A stretch of DNA of 64,000 nucleotides from Erwinia oleae (GTDB taxonomy: Bacteria; Pseudomonadota; Gammaproteobacteria; Enterobacterales; Enterobacteriaceae): assembly GCF_000770305.1 (NCBI RefSeq), contig NZ_JNVB01000006.1, positions 1-64,000 on the forward strand, read 5' to 3'. Below are positions 1-8,744 of the stretch, piece by piece (position 1 is the stretch's first letter; every line of letters starts with the position of its first letter). A program made the translations under genes and the position numbers. A model generated the notes under the pieces. It was not told the origin of the DNA. It saw only the letters and a program-made list of their open reading frames with translations, and ran no database searches.

Positions 1-344
1 AAATTGTGTGGCAGGTGCCGGTCGGGACGGTGCAGGATACCGGGCCGTTCGGTATTAAAATGCATGCGCAGATGCCTGTGGGTATGCCAACGCTTGGCGG
101 CACCCTGGCGACGCAGGGCGGGCTGGTGTTTATTGCCGGAACGCAGGATTACTATCTGCGGGCGTTTGATTCGTCAACCGGTAAGGAAGTGTGGAAAGCG
201 CGTCTTCCTGTAGGAAGCCAGGGCGGCCCCATCAGTTACAAATCGCCGAAAACAGGCAAGCAGTACATCCTGATTTCGGCCGGTGGCGCGCGTCAGTCGC
301 CGGATCGCGGCGATTACGTTATCGCTTACGCGCTGGATAACTAG
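1..344 (+). CDS. gcd: PQQ-dependent glucose dehydrogenase, C-terminal part (5' end outside window)
   Basis: The last ~113 codons of an open frame that enters from the left edge; stop TAG at 342-344. The sequence follows the C-terminal beta-propeller blades of membrane-bound quinoprotein glucose dehydrogenase: a WQVP.GTVQDTGP segment, PTLGG....GGLVF.AGTQD.YLRAFD, and the terminal ARQSPDRGDYVIAYAL. The family oxidises glucose to gluconolactone in the periplasm and passes electrons to ubiquinone, which acidifies the surroundings. The frame is intact to the end and is followed at once by a strong terminator. Only the C-terminus is visible, so N-terminal membrane helices cannot be checked. Confidence 0.93.
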   Translation, partial: IVWQVPVGTVQDTGPFGIKMHAQMPVGMPTLGGTLATQGGLVFIAGTQDYYLRAFDSSTGKEVWKARLPVGSQGGPISYKSPKTGKQYILISAGGARQSPDRGDYVIAYALDN

Positions 345-355
345 CGCAAGCCCGC

Positions 356-387
356 AAAACCCTCCGCCTGAAAACGGAGGGTTTTTT
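356..387. terminator. Bidirectional intrinsic terminator between gcd and the emfourin gene
   Basis: An 11-bp stem (356-366 with 375-385) and an 8-nt loop, followed by a T run on the + strand. The A run at the left foot gives a U run on the - strand, so it can serve both convergent genes. Confidence 0.85.
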
Positions 388-388
388 G

Positions 389-718
389 TTAACGCCCCTC
401 CTGCCAGAGCTGTACCAGCTCCGGCGGCGCCTGCTCTTCCGGTATCAATAATACAATGCTGCCTGTTTCCTGCCGCGTGGCATAGCTGATCTCAACGCGA
501 AAATAGCGTCGATCGCCTTGCCCGACGCGCCCGGCTTCCGGCGGCGTGCCAAGCGGCAACGCGTGACGCAGCACGCTACAGACATGTTCCCGCTCCACGC
601 CATCCAGCTGCGCCAGCGCGATCCGTCGCGGGCCGGAGAGTTTTGGAATGAAAGCCAAACCGCCTTCGCGCGCAACATCAATAATCGCATCGTCATTCAG
701 TTCCGGCAGCGAGTTCAT
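389..718 (-). CDS. Emfourin-like inhibitor of the M4 protease
   Basis: A 109-residue protein starting MNSLPEL. The start at 718 overlaps the stop of the upstream protease gene by ATGA, so translation is probably coupled; an in-frame ATG at 742 would lie inside the protease gene and is less likely. Size, position and the pattern REGGLAF.PKLSGPR....L suit emfourin (M4in), the small cytoplasmic protein inhibitor encoded next to protealysin-type metalloproteases. Its presumed job is to block its partner protease inside the cell before export or release. No signal peptide is visible. The family call rests on context plus pattern. Confidence 0.8.
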   Translation of the reverse strand: MNSLPELNDDAIIDVAREGGLAFIPKLSGPRRIALAQLDGVEREHVCSVLRHALPLGTPPEAGRVGQGDRRYFRVEISYATRQETGSIVLLIPEEQAPPELVQLWQEGR

Positions 719-1731
719 AGCGCTATGCCAACCTCTTTCCATGCTGACTCAATAGCCTGACTTACCGATTGATCAAAGCGCTTCTGACCGTGCTGCACGG
801 TAAAGCGCGCAAAGGTGGCAAAATCGGCATCCTGCGGCAGTGTGCGGTCACAGACCGTATCGTACCAGGCATAGCCCGCCTTTTCCCACGCGTTGCCGCC
901 CAGCGCTTTGGCGGCCAGATAAAAGGCACGATTGGGAATACCGGAGTTGAGATGCACGCCGCCGTTATCATCGCGGGTTTGCACGTAGTCCTGCATAGTG
1001 GCCGGCTGCGGATCTTTGCCCAGAAGCGGATCGTCATAGGCCGTTCCGGGTTGAGACATCGAACGCAGCCCTTTGCCGTTGATGCCTTTCGCCAGCAGCC
1101 CTTCGCCGATGATCCAGTCCGCCTGATCCGCCGTCTGTTTCAGGTGAAACTGCTTCACCAGCGAGCCAAAAACGTCCGAGAGCGATTCGTTCAGCGCACC
1201 CGCCTGGCCGAAGTAGATCAGTCCGGCTTCCGTTTCCGTCACGCCGTGCGTTAATTCATGGCCTATCACGTCCAGCGCAATGGTGAAGCGGTTAAATATT
1301 TCACCGTCGCCATCGCCGAACACCATCTGCTGGCCGTTCCAGAAGGCGTTCTGGTAGTTCTGGCCATAGTGCACGGTGCCCTTCAGGGTCAGGCCTTTGT
1401 TGTCCAGTGAGTTGCGCTGATACGCTGTCTTAAAGAAGTTCCACGTATCGCCAAGGTAGTCATAGGCTTCACGCACGGCAACGTCGCCGCTGTCGGACTG
1501 GCCTTCATCGCGCACCAGCTTGCCGGGCAGTGTTTGAGTATTTGCCGTATCGTAAATTTCACGGTGGACGCTGTCCTGTACCGGCGACGCATCTTCCTCG
1601 GGTTTCGTCCAGCTTTCCGCCATCAGCGTTTGTACATGGGCTAACGTTTGCCGTGCGCAGTTTTGCTGCGTCCCGGAACCGTTATCGATAATTCTCCGAA
1701 GCATGTAAGGAGGAATGACCCCGTAGTGCAT
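715..1731 (-). CDS. Protealysin-like M4 metalloprotease (thermolysin family)
   Basis: 338 residues from an ATG at 1731 with GGGGAG upstream; a longer in-frame start at 1779 lacks support and would add residues absent from the family. The zinc-binding HELTH lies at residues 158-162, the third ligand Glu in NESLSD near 182, and the catalytic His region near GVHLNSG.PN. The N-terminus carries the short propeptide with the PPYML motif characteristic of protealysins, and no signal peptide, which suits this group's intracellular storage and non-classical release. Serratia protealysin cleaves actin and OmpX; the substrate here is unknown. Followed by its emfourin-like inhibitor with a 4-nt overlap. 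Confidence 0.93.
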   Translation of the reverse strand: MHYGVIPPYMLRRIIDNGSGTQQNCARQTLAHVQTLMAESWTKPEEDASPVQDSVHREIYDTANTQTLPGKLVRDEGQSDSGDVAVREAYDYLGDTWNFFKTAYQRNSLDNKGLTLKGTVHYGQNYQNAFWNGQQMVFGDGDGEIFNRFTIALDVIGHELTHGVTETEAGLIYFGQAGALNESLSDVFGSLVKQFHLKQTADQADWIIGEGLLAKGINGKGLRSMSQPGTAYDDPLLGKDPQPATMQDYVQTRDDNGGVHLNSGIPNRAFYLAAKALGGNAWEKAGYAWYDTVCDRTLPQDADFATFARFTVQHGQKRFDQSVSQAIESAWKEVGIAL

Positions 1732-1817
1732 ATCTGACTCCCCGTTCGACTGTGATTGTCTGGAAAGTATAGCCGCCATGCCCGGAGGCGTGACGGTTTT
1801 GCTCAGAGAACGAGCGT

Positions 1818-3188
1818 TCAGGAGGCGCGCGGCTTGCGCGGCTTTTGGGGCGTGACGGTGGTAACGTCGCTTTCAACCCAGCCGTCGTCCAGACGGGTTT
1901 TCAGGCGGTCGCCGGGGTGAAGCTGGGTGATTTTTTTAATCACTTCGCCCTGCGCAGAGGTGGTAACGCTGAAGCCGCGCGCCAGCGTGGCCAGCGGGCT
2001 GACGCCTTCAAGCTGCGCGGCGAGGGTGGCGAAGCGCTGTTTGCCGCCGTTTAACTGCCCGAGCATCGCCCGTTGCAGACGATAGTGCACCTGTTGCACC
2101 TGCTGCTGCGCGCGGTGGAGGCGGCTCTGCGGCTGAAAGGCGATCAGCCGCTGCCCGACGCGCTCCTGCTGGCGCGTCGCCTGGCGCAAACGCAGCTGCA
2201 TGGCATCGTCCAGGCGACGCCGGAGCTGCATCAGGCTGGTCTGCTGACGCGCCAGCCGCAGCTGCGGATGCTGCTGCTGGAGTCGATGATGCAGACGGGT
2301 AAAAGTGCGGTTCTGCCGGGCAAGATAGTAATCCATTGCCATTTCCAGCCGCTGCTGCTGATTTTGTAACTGGCGCAGCAGTTCCAACTGATTGCGGCTC
2401 ACCAGTTCCGCCGCCGCAGAGGGCGTTGGCGCGCGCAGATCGGCAACGAAATCGGCGATAGTGACGTCCGTTTCATGGCCCACCGCGCTGACGATGGGAA
2501 TGCGGCTGGCGAAAATCGCCCGCGCCACACGCTCATCGTTAAAGCTCCATAAATCCTCCAGCGAACCGCCGCCGCGTCCGACAATCAGCACGTCGCACTC
2601 GCCGCGCTGGTTGGCCATTTCGATTGCGCGCACAATGCGCGCGGGCGCGTCAACGCCCTGCACGGGCGTTGGATAGATGATGACCGGCAGCGACGGATCG
2701 CGGCGATGCAGCACGCGTAAAACATCATGCAGGGCCGCGCCGGTTGCTGAGGTAATGACGCCAACCTGACGCGCCGGTTCCGGCAACGGCTGTTTATGAC
2801 GCTGTTCGAAAAGCCCTTCGCCGGTCAGCTTCTGCTTAAGCTGCTCAAACTGCTGCTGCAACAGGCCATCGCCCGCGGGCTGCATGCTTTCTGCAATCAG
2901 CTGGTAGTCGCCGCGCGGTTCATACAGGGTGATATTCGCCCTGACCAGCACCTGTTGCCCGTTTTGCGGACGAAAAGTTACCCGGCGGTTGCTGTTACGA
3001 AACATCGCACAGCGTACCTGAGCGCTGTCATCCTTCAGCGTGAAGTACCAGTGGCCGGAAGAGGGCTGCGAGAAGTTGGAGATTTCGGCGCTCAGCCAAA
3101 TCTGCCCCATTTCTCTTTCCAGCAGCAGACGCACCGTGGTATTGAGACGGCTGACGGTAAAAATATTGGCGGATGGCGGTAGCGACAT
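1818..3188 (-). CDS. xseA: Exodeoxyribonuclease VII large subunit
   Basis: 456 residues starting [16 protein letters not shown]. It has the N-terminal OB-fold (residues ~1-105), the central catalytic domain with the GRGGGS.EDLW....E.VARAI motif (~200-220) and VGHE.D..IADFVAD (~245), then a long Arg/Gln-rich coiled coil (~265-385). With XseB it degrades single-stranded DNA to acid-soluble oligonucleotides. The length equals the E. coli protein. Divergent from guaB, as in E. coli. Confidence 0.97.
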   Translation of the reverse strand: MSLPPSANIFTVSRLNTTVRLLLEREMGQIWLSAEISNFSQPSSGHWYFTLKDDSAQVRCAMFRNSNRRVTFRPQNGQQVLVRANITLYEPRGDYQLIAESMQPAGDGLLQQQFEQLKQKLTGEGLFEQRHKQPLPEPARQVGVITSATGAALHDVLRVLHRRDPSLPVIIYPTPVQGVDAPARIVRAIEMANQRGECDVLIVGRGGGSLEDLWSFNDERVARAIFASRIPIVSAVGHETDVTIADFVADLRAPTPSAAAELVSRNQLELLRQLQNQQQRLEMAMDYYLARQNRTFTRLHHRLQQQHPQLRLARQQTSLMQLRRRLDDAMQLRLRQATRQQERVGQRLIAFQPQSRLHRAQQQVQQVHYRLQRAMLGQLNGGKQRFATLAAQLEGVSPLATLARGFSVTTSAQGEVIKKITQLHPGDRLKTRLDDGWVESDVTTVTPQKPRKPRAS

Positions 3189-3280
3189 GTGAGGAAGATC
3201 AAACTTTAAATCAGAAAGTTAATCAACCGATACTACATGCCTCGCTCAGCGGATCAAGCTCTTTAGTGAAAAAATGCTGG

Positions 3281-3306
3281 AGGCAATCGATTACGGCCTG
3301 TATAAT
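3281..3306 (+). promoter_or_regulatory. guaB promoter with PurR-like operator
   Basis: A TATAAT -10 box at 3301-3306 is followed by a GC-rich discriminator, typical of stringently controlled promoters. Just upstream, 3281-3296 reads AGGCAATCGATTACGG, which fits the PurR operator pattern around its central CG and lies where the E. coli guaB operator is. Seen directly: the boxes. Inferred: repression of guaBA by PurR with purines. Confidence 0.65.
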
Positions 3307-3358
3307 GCCGCGGCAATATTTTATACGTTCTCATTCACCCTGAGGTTGAGATATTGCC

Positions 3359-4825
3359 ATGCTAAGAATTGCTAAAGAAGCCCTGACTTTCGACGACGTT
3401 CTGCTCGTTCCTGCCCATTCGTCTGTACTGCCGAATACGGCCGACCTCAGCACCCAGCTCACCAAAACTATCCGTTTAAACATTCCGATGCTCTCCGCTG
3501 CGATGGACACCGTGACCGAAGCGGGCCTGGCGATTGCGCTGGCGCAGGAAGGCGGTCTGGGTTTTATTCATAAAAATATGTCCATTGAGCGCCAGGCGGA
3601 AGAAGTTCGCCGGGTGAAAAAACATGAAAGCGGCGTGGTCACCGATCCGCAAACCGTGCTGCCGACGACGCCGCTTAAGGACGTGAAAATCCTTACCGAA
3701 CGCAATGGTTTTGCCGGTTATCCGGTGGTGAATAACGATAACGAACTGGTCGGCATCATCACCGGTCGCGACGTACGTTTTGTCACCGATATGAACCTGC
3801 CGGTTACCGCAGTCATGACGCCAAAAGAGCGTCTGGTTACCGTGCGTGAAGGCGAAGCCCGTGACGTGGTGCTGCAAAAAATGCACGAAAAACGCGTTGA
3901 AAAGGCGCTGGTGGTTGACGAAAGCTTCCATCTGCTCGGTATGATCACCGTAAAAGATTTCCAGAAAGCAGAACGTAAACCTAATGCCTGTAAAGACGAG
4001 CACGGCCGTCTGCGCGTTGGCGCGGCGGTTGGCGCCGGCGCCGGCAACGAAGAGCGTGTGGACGCGCTGGTGGCGGCAGGCGTTGATGTGCTGCTGATTG
4101 ACTCCTCCCACGGCCATTCTGAAGGCGTGCTTCAGCGCATTCGTGAAACCCGCGCAAAATACCCTGATTTGCAGATCGTTGGCGGCAACGTGGCGACCGG
4201 CGCCGGCGCGCTGGCGCTGGTGGAGGCAGGGGTCAGTGCGGTGAAAGTGGGCATCGGCCCTGGCTCAATCTGTACCACCCGCATCGTTACCGGCGTGGGC
4301 GTACCGCAGATCACCGCCGTTTCTGACGCCGTTGAGGCGCTGGAAGGCACCGGTATTCCTGTTATCGCCGATGGCGGTATCCGCTTCTCCGGCGACATCG
4401 CCAAGGCCATTGCCGCAGGCGCCTCAGCGGTGATGGTCGGCTCAATGCTGGCCGGAACGGAAGAGTCGCCGGGCGAGATCGAACTCTACCAGGGGCGCTC
4501 GTTCAAATCCTATCGTGGAATGGGTTCGCTGGGCGCGATGTCGAAAGGCTCCTCCGATCGCTATTTCCAGACCGACAATGCGGCTGACAAACTGGTGCCG
4601 GAAGGAATTGAAGGCCGCGTGGCCTACAAAGGTCGCCTGAAAGAGATCGTTCATCAGCAGATGGGCGGCCTGCGTTCCTGTATGGGCCTGACCGGCTGTG
4701 GTACTATCGACGACCTGCGTACCAAAGCGGAATTTGTCCGCATCAGCGGCGCCGGGATTTCTGAAAGCCATGTGCACGACGTCACTATTACCAAAGAGTC
4801 CCCGAACTACCGCATGGGTTCCTGA
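3359..4825 (+). CDS. guaB: Inosine-5'-monophosphate dehydrogenase
   Basis: 488 residues, the same length as E. coli GuaB. It oxidises IMP to XMP with NAD+, the first committed step to GMP. A TIM barrel starting with [10 protein letters not shown] is interrupted by two CBS domains (~95-200). The catalytic loop GPGSICTTR holds the active-site Cys near residue 305, and the flap region has GMGSLGAM....SSDRYFQ. The next gene, guaA, takes XMP to GMP; the pair forms the guaBA operon. Confidence 0.98.
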   Translation: MLRIAKEALTFDDVLLVPAHSSVLPNTADLSTQLTKTIRLNIPMLSAAMDTVTEAGLAIALAQEGGLGFIHKNMSIERQAEEVRRVKKHESGVVTDPQTVLPTTPLKDVKILTERNGFAGYPVVNNDNELVGIITGRDVRFVTDMNLPVTAVMTPKERLVTVREGEARDVVLQKMHEKRVEKALVVDESFHLLGMITVKDFQKAERKPNACKDEHGRLRVGAAVGAGAGNEERVDALVAAGVDVLLIDSSHGHSEGVLQRIRETRAKYPDLQIVGGNVATGAGALALVEAGVSAVKVGIGPGSICTTRIVTGVGVPQITAVSDAVEALEGTGIPVIADGGIRFSGDIAKAIAAGASAVMVGSMLAGTEESPGEIELYQGRSFKSYRGMGSLGAMSKGSSDRYFQTDNAADKLVPEGIEGRVAYKGRLKEIVHQQMGGLRSCMGLTGCGTIDDLRTKAEFVRISGAGISESHVHDVTITKESPNYRMGS

Positions 4826-4831
4826 TTTCAA

Positions 4832-4852
4832 CGGGCCGCCACGCGCGGCCCG
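4832..4852 (+). other. GC-rich hairpin between guaB and guaA
   Basis: An 8-bp perfect stem (4832-4839 with 4845-4852) and a 5-nt loop, without an adjacent T run (a short T run starts about 9 nt later). It may stabilise the guaB 3' end or partly attenuate read-through into guaA; function is inferred. Confidence 0.5.
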
Positions 4853-4894
4853 CCTTACGCTTTTTTTCACTTCTTTTGCCGGAAAACGCCTTAA

Positions 4895-6475
4895 ATGACG
4901 ACGGAAAATATCCATAAACATCGCATACTGATCCTTGATTTTGGCTCGCAGTATACACAGCTGGTTGCGCGCCGCGTGCGTGAGCTGGGCGTCTACTGTG
5001 AACTTTGGGCCTGGGACGTCAGCGAAGATCAGATCCGCCAGTTCAATCCGAACGGCATTATTCTCTCCGGCGGGCCGGAAAGCACCACCGGGCATAACAG
5101 CCCGCGCGCGCCTGAATACGTCTTCAGCGCAGGCGTTCCCGTGTTGGGCGTCTGCTACGGCATGCAGACCATGGCGCTACAGCTCGGCGGCAACGTAGAG
5201 GGTTCCAGCGAGCGCGAGTTCGGTTATGCGCAGGTGGAAGTGGGCGTGGAAAGCGCCCTGATCCGCGGCATTGAAGACGCCATCAGCGCTTCCGGTAAGC
5301 CGCTGCTGGATGTCTGGATGAGCCACGGCGACAAGGTCACCGCCATTCCGGCTGATTTTACTACCGTAGCCAGCACTGAAACCTGTCCGTTCGCCATCAT
5401 TGCGAACGAAGAAAAACGTCTGTACGGCGTACAGTTCCACCCGGAAGTGACCCACACTCGCCAGGGTCTGCGCCTGCTTGAGCGCTTTGTGCTGGAGATC
5501 TGCCAGTGCGAAGCGCTGTGGACACCGGCAAAAATTATTGAAGACGCCGTTGAGCGCCTGCGCACCCAGATAGGTAACGATAAGGTGATCCTGGGCCTTT
5601 CCGGCGGCGTCGATTCATCGGTGACGGCGATGTTGCTGCATCGTGCCATCGGCGATCGTCTGACCTGCGTATTTGTCGATAACGGCCTGCTGCGCCTGAA
5701 TGAGGCCGAGCAGGTGCTGGAGATGTTCGGCGACCACTTCGGCCTGAATATTGTTCACGTGGCCGCCGAGGATCGCTTTCTCACCGCGCTGGCCGGCATC
5801 GACGAGCCGGAAGCGAAGCGTAAAACCATCGGTCGCGTTTTCGTCGAGGTGTTTGACGAACAGGCAACCCGCGTCACCGACGTCTCGTGGCTGGCGCAGG
5901 GCACCATCTACCCTGATGTGATTGAGTCCGCTGCGTCCGCCACCGGCAAAGCGCACGTCATCAAATCTCACCACAACGTTGGCGGCCTGCCAAAAGAGAT
6001 GAAGCTGGGGCTGGTTGAGCCGCTGAAAGAGCTGTTCAAAGACGAAGTGCGCAAAATCGGTCTGGAACTGGGACTGCCGTATGACATGCTTTACCGCCAT
6101 CCGTTCCCTGGTCCGGGCCTTGGCGTGCGTGTGCTTGGCGAAGTGAAAAAAGAGTATTGCGATCTGCTGCGTCGCGCCGATGCGATCTTTATCGACGAAC
6201 TGCGTAAAGCCGATCTCTATAACAAGGTGAGCCAGGCCTTTACCGTATTCCTGCCGGTTCGTTCGGTCGGCGTAATGGGCGACGGTCGCAAGTACGACTG
6301 GGTTGTTTCACTGCGCGCGGTGGAAACCATCGACTTTATGACCGCGCACTGGGCACATCTGCCTTACGAGTTCCTGGGCCGCGTCTCAAACCGCATTATC
6401 AACGAGATCGACGGTATTTCCCGCGTGGTTTACGATATTTCCGGTAAGCCACCGGCGACGATTGAGTGGGAATAG
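4895..6475 (+). CDS. guaA: GMP synthase (glutamine-hydrolysing)
   Basis: 526 residues. The N-terminal class I glutamine amidotransferase has the nucleophile Cys in GVCYGMQ (~86) and the His/Glu of FHPEVTHT (~181). The ATP pyrophosphatase domain carries the PP-loop LSGGVDSS (~235), and the C-terminal dimerisation domain ends in PPATIEWE. It converts XMP to GMP. The last codons hold the sequence GAGTGGGAAT, which is repeated at 10348 on the far side of the accessory segment, so the 3' end looks like an attachment site that left the protein intact. Confidence 0.98.
   Translation: MTTENIHKHRILILDFGSQYTQLVARRVRELGVYCELWAWDVSEDQIRQFNPNGIILSGGPESTTGHNSPRAPEYVFSAGVPVLGVCYGMQTMALQLGGNVEGSSEREFGYAQVEVGVESALIRGIEDAISASGKPLLDVWMSHGDKVTAIPADFTTVASTETCPFAIIANEEKRLYGVQFHPEVTHTRQGLRLLERFVLEICQCEALWTPAKIIEDAVERLRTQIGNDKVILGLSGGVDSSVTAMLLHRAIGDRLTCVFVDNGLLRLNEAEQVLEMFGDHFGLNIVHVAAEDRFLTALAGIDEPEAKRKTIGRVFVEVFDEQATRVTDVSWLAQGTIYPDVIESAASATGKAHVIKSHHNVGGLPKEMKLGLVEPLKELFKDEVRKIGLELGLPYDMLYRHPFPGPGLGVRVLGEVKKEYCDLLRRADAIFIDELRKADLYNKVSQAFTVFLPVRSVGVMGDGRKYDWVVSLRAVETIDFMTAHWAHLPYEFLGRVSNRIINEIDGISRVVYDISGKPPATIEWE
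6464..6473 (+). repeat. Left copy of a 10-bp direct repeat in the guaA 3' end (candidate attL)
   Basis: GAGTGGGAAT spans the final guaA codons and the first base of the stop. The second copy is at 10348-10357 in the same orientation; with flanks, ATTGAGTGGGAAT versus ATAGAGTGGGAAT. The 3' end of guaA is a known target of integrases of genomic islands. No integrase gene is present between the copies. Confidence 0.6.
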
Positions 6476-6512
6476 GTTTTTTTATAAAAAATTGATTTTC
6501 TTTGATAAAATC

Positions 6513-6551
6513 ATGCCATTAATGATTTCTCCATCATTAATGGCATTTTTT
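6513..6551 (+). terminator. Strong intrinsic terminator downstream of guaA
   Basis: A perfect 13-bp stem (6513-6525 with 6534-6546), an 8-nt loop and a T run to 6551. It lies just inside the accessory segment, 38 nt after the guaA stop. Confidence 0.9.
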
Positions 6552-6676
6552 GGCAGATTGAAGGCATGCGATGGGAAAAAAACTGATGTCATTTTCGGAA
6601 GAATAATTTGTATATGTTTTTGATATAGTGTTATTCATAGCGTCCGCGGTTATATTTTTAGCGCAGACTTTTCAGT

Positions 6677-7849
6677 TCAATCTACTTTGGCATGAAATGT
6701 GAGGTTAAATACCTTTTCCCCGGTTTCCTGTATTTTGCATTCGGCTTCACATAGAGCCGATACAGGATGATTATGCTGGAATACGTGTAGAAAATGCTGA
6801 GCGACAGCGAAAGCTGTACGAGGGATGACTTTAGTTCCTGGCATAGTGATGTTGAGATGATGTTGCCTATCGAAATTTTCTTCGGGTTCACGGAGTCTGA
6901 ATTTTATTTCAAACACGATTTTGGCTCCTACATGCATTGCGTCTTCAAAGTGGCGTTTCTCTAGTTCTGCGACGAACATCGGCTCCGCCGCATTCATAGT
7001 GATTTTTGTGATAATACCTATTGCGAGAAGCGCCAGAGATTCTGCTGCGTCTTGTTCATCTGGTTTCCAGGCATCCCTCCGTTTGACGTTCCCATGAAAA
7101 TAGAAACCCCGTTTTTCGACTAGATGATTAATAACGTCATCTGCTTCTGGTTTCGTCAAAAAGAGCTTCGCCGTATCCGAGTTACGATCGTTCTTTGCTG
7201 GAATTATATCTTTGATGGCAAGCTCAACAATATTACGAAATTCTTGGTTTGATTTTAGCGCAGCTTGCAAGCTTTGTGTTTTAAATTGACCATTCCCATA
7301 GAGAGATTCGATTAACAGGAATGAGTAGCGGAAGGAATTTATGAATTCCTGATTTTTAAGCATCTTGCGAGCGCTTTTTACAAAGGCAACTTCAAATCTC
7401 GGCCCATCATATTTCTCAGCAGCCATAAGCGCCCGTGTAAGCATATCGAAACTGAGAGGCAATGCAGAATCATGCCAGCCCAATGATATACTCTTTATGG
7501 ATAGCCGAGTTTCTTCTTCCGGGGTTTCTCCTTCATATTTGGCCTCAATTTCCTCTGTTATGAGTTCAATATCATGGAAGCATTCGAGAAATGTGGCCGC
7601 GTCATCGAGTTGACGCTTCACGAATGCCATACGTTCATCGTGCCCGGTTATCGTTGTCATAGCCTCGTAAGGTGTACGTTTCTGAAAGCTCGGTGCGTAT
7701 TCCATAGGCTGCTTCTCGAAAGTAAGTTCAATAGCTTTGGCGTAACCACTCTCTTCAATGATGCGAAGCTTCCCACCTTGCATTGGGATTTCCCAATGAT
7801 CGTCAATGATGATTTTGCGTTTGAATGGGACGAAGTAACGAATTCTCAC
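6677..7849 (-). CDS. Unknown protein with a possible HEPN-like C-terminal half
   Basis: A 390-residue soluble protein that I do not recognise as a named family. Residues ~165-285 look helical and contain FRYSFLLIESLYG (~173-185) and RGFYFHG (247-253). R-x4-H at 247-252 matches the RxxxxH signature of HEPN domains, which occur in RNases of toxin-antitoxin and antiphage systems. The N-terminal ~110 residues look beta-rich (a PFKRKIIIDDHWEIP start). No signal peptide or membrane segment. Base composition is AT-richer than the flanking core genes. It is the first gene after guaA in the candidate island, on the opposite strand to the HipBA-like pair. The HEPN reading is an inference from motif and helix pattern only. 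Confidence 0.75.
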   Translation of the reverse strand: MRIRYFVPFKRKIIIDDHWEIPMQGGKLRIIEESGYAKAIELTFEKQPMEYAPSFQKRTPYEAMTTITGHDERMAFVKRQLDDAATFLECFHDIELITEEIEAKYEGETPEEETRLSIKSISLGWHDSALPLSFDMLTRALMAAEKYDGPRFEVAFVKSARKMLKNQEFINSFRYSFLLIESLYGNGQFKTQSLQAALKSNQEFRNIVELAIKDIIPAKNDRNSDTAKLFLTKPEADDVINHLVEKRGFYFHGNVKRRDAWKPDEQDAAESLALLAIGIITKITMNAAEPMFVAELEKRHFEDAMHVGAKIVFEIKFRLREPEENFDRQHHLNITMPGTKVIPRTAFAVAQHFLHVFQHNHPVSALCEAECKIQETGEKVFNLTFHAKVD

Positions 7850-8179
7850 TGGGGTTTAGTCCTCAAACTTTATCGTTAAAAAGTGGAATGGTAACTGGAG
7901 CAGTTTGTTGCTGCATCACTGATACGTTTAAACCTCATCGATTCAATAGGATAGTATACCCCTACGGAGTTGATATAACAGTTACTCACAATGAGTTTCT
8001 CTCGAATAGAATTTGACCCCACATATTCAGGGATGTTTTCAGTTTGGTACGGCGGCATGGTAACCACAGACTCACAAGTGAGACGGATGAAGAACAGGTT
8101 AGCCTTATTTTGCAAGGGTTACTCATTCGATGTTATAGTCATTTGTATCACAGATGAGACATAACTGAGTGAGGTTAGG
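7850..8179. other. 330-nt divergent intergenic region of the accessory segment
   Basis: Holds the presumed promoters of the leftward unknown gene and the rightward hipB-like gene. A GAGG-type ribosome binding site precedes the ATG at 8180. I saw no clear paired HipB-type operators. A 79-codon antisense frame (7876-8115) has no ribosome binding site or recognisable features and is not called. Confidence 0.4.
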
Positions 8180-8731
8180 ATGCCCGAAGAAAAAAACATG
8201 AGTAAACTTCGTCGGACAAAAGGCTCGGTTGTACGACCCTCAACCGAAGCAGCTTTGGTCAAATTAGGCAAAGACATCGAATTCGCACGTAGAGTAAGAG
8301 GCATCCCTGCTGATTCGTTTGCAAAATCCGCGGGAATCTCGCGCTCTACTTTGCATAGGCTTGAGAGTGGTGATGGTGCCGGTATTTCACTCAACACGCT
8401 TGCGATGGTGCTCACCATTCTTGGGAAACTTGACCTCTTGAGTAATTTGATCGACATGCGCAATGATGACATCGGACTGTCTATGCTACGTGAAAATGTT
8501 ATGCAAGGCGCAAAGCCGCCCCGTAAAGATACTAAGGCGAATGTCGTGATCCGGTCCGGGGTCAAGACGATGCAACGAGCGGCAGGTACAGCGACCGTTA
8601 ACAAATCGACAAAATCTGGTGTTGGAGCAAAGGCGCAGGGCAATCAGGGGACGTTGGTAGTCAGCCCGTCAGGACGTACATCATCGCTGCTCTCTCGCTT
8701 AAAAGCTACGCGAGACTCTTCCGGCTCGTGA
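8180..8731 (+). CDS. HipB-like XRE-family DNA-binding antitoxin
   Basis: 183 residues. A helix-turn-helix domain spans ~27-90 (LGKDIEFARRVRGI...FAKSAGISRSTLHRLE), as in the Cro/CI and HipB families. The C-terminal half (~110-183) is rich in Lys, Ala, Gly, Ser and Thr and looks disordered; E. coli HipB is only about 88 residues, so this tail is unusual. The gene ends 13 nt before the hipA-like kinase gene, the normal antitoxin-first order. It probably represses its own operon and neutralises the kinase. Confidence 0.85.
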   Translation: MPEEKNMSKLRRTKGSVVRPSTEAALVKLGKDIEFARRVRGIPADSFAKSAGISRSTLHRLESGDGAGISLNTLAMVLTILGKLDLLSNLIDMRNDDIGLSMLRENVMQGAKPPRKDTKANVVIRSGVKTMQRAAGTATVNKSTKSGVGAKAQGNQGTLVVSPSGRTSSLLSRLKATRDSSGS

Positions 8732-8744
8732 TTAGAGAATTTAT

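Noticed and set aside
7876-8115. 79-codon frame on the - strand in the island intergenic region
   Set aside because: No ribosome binding site, no recognisable features, and it fills the divergent promoter region.
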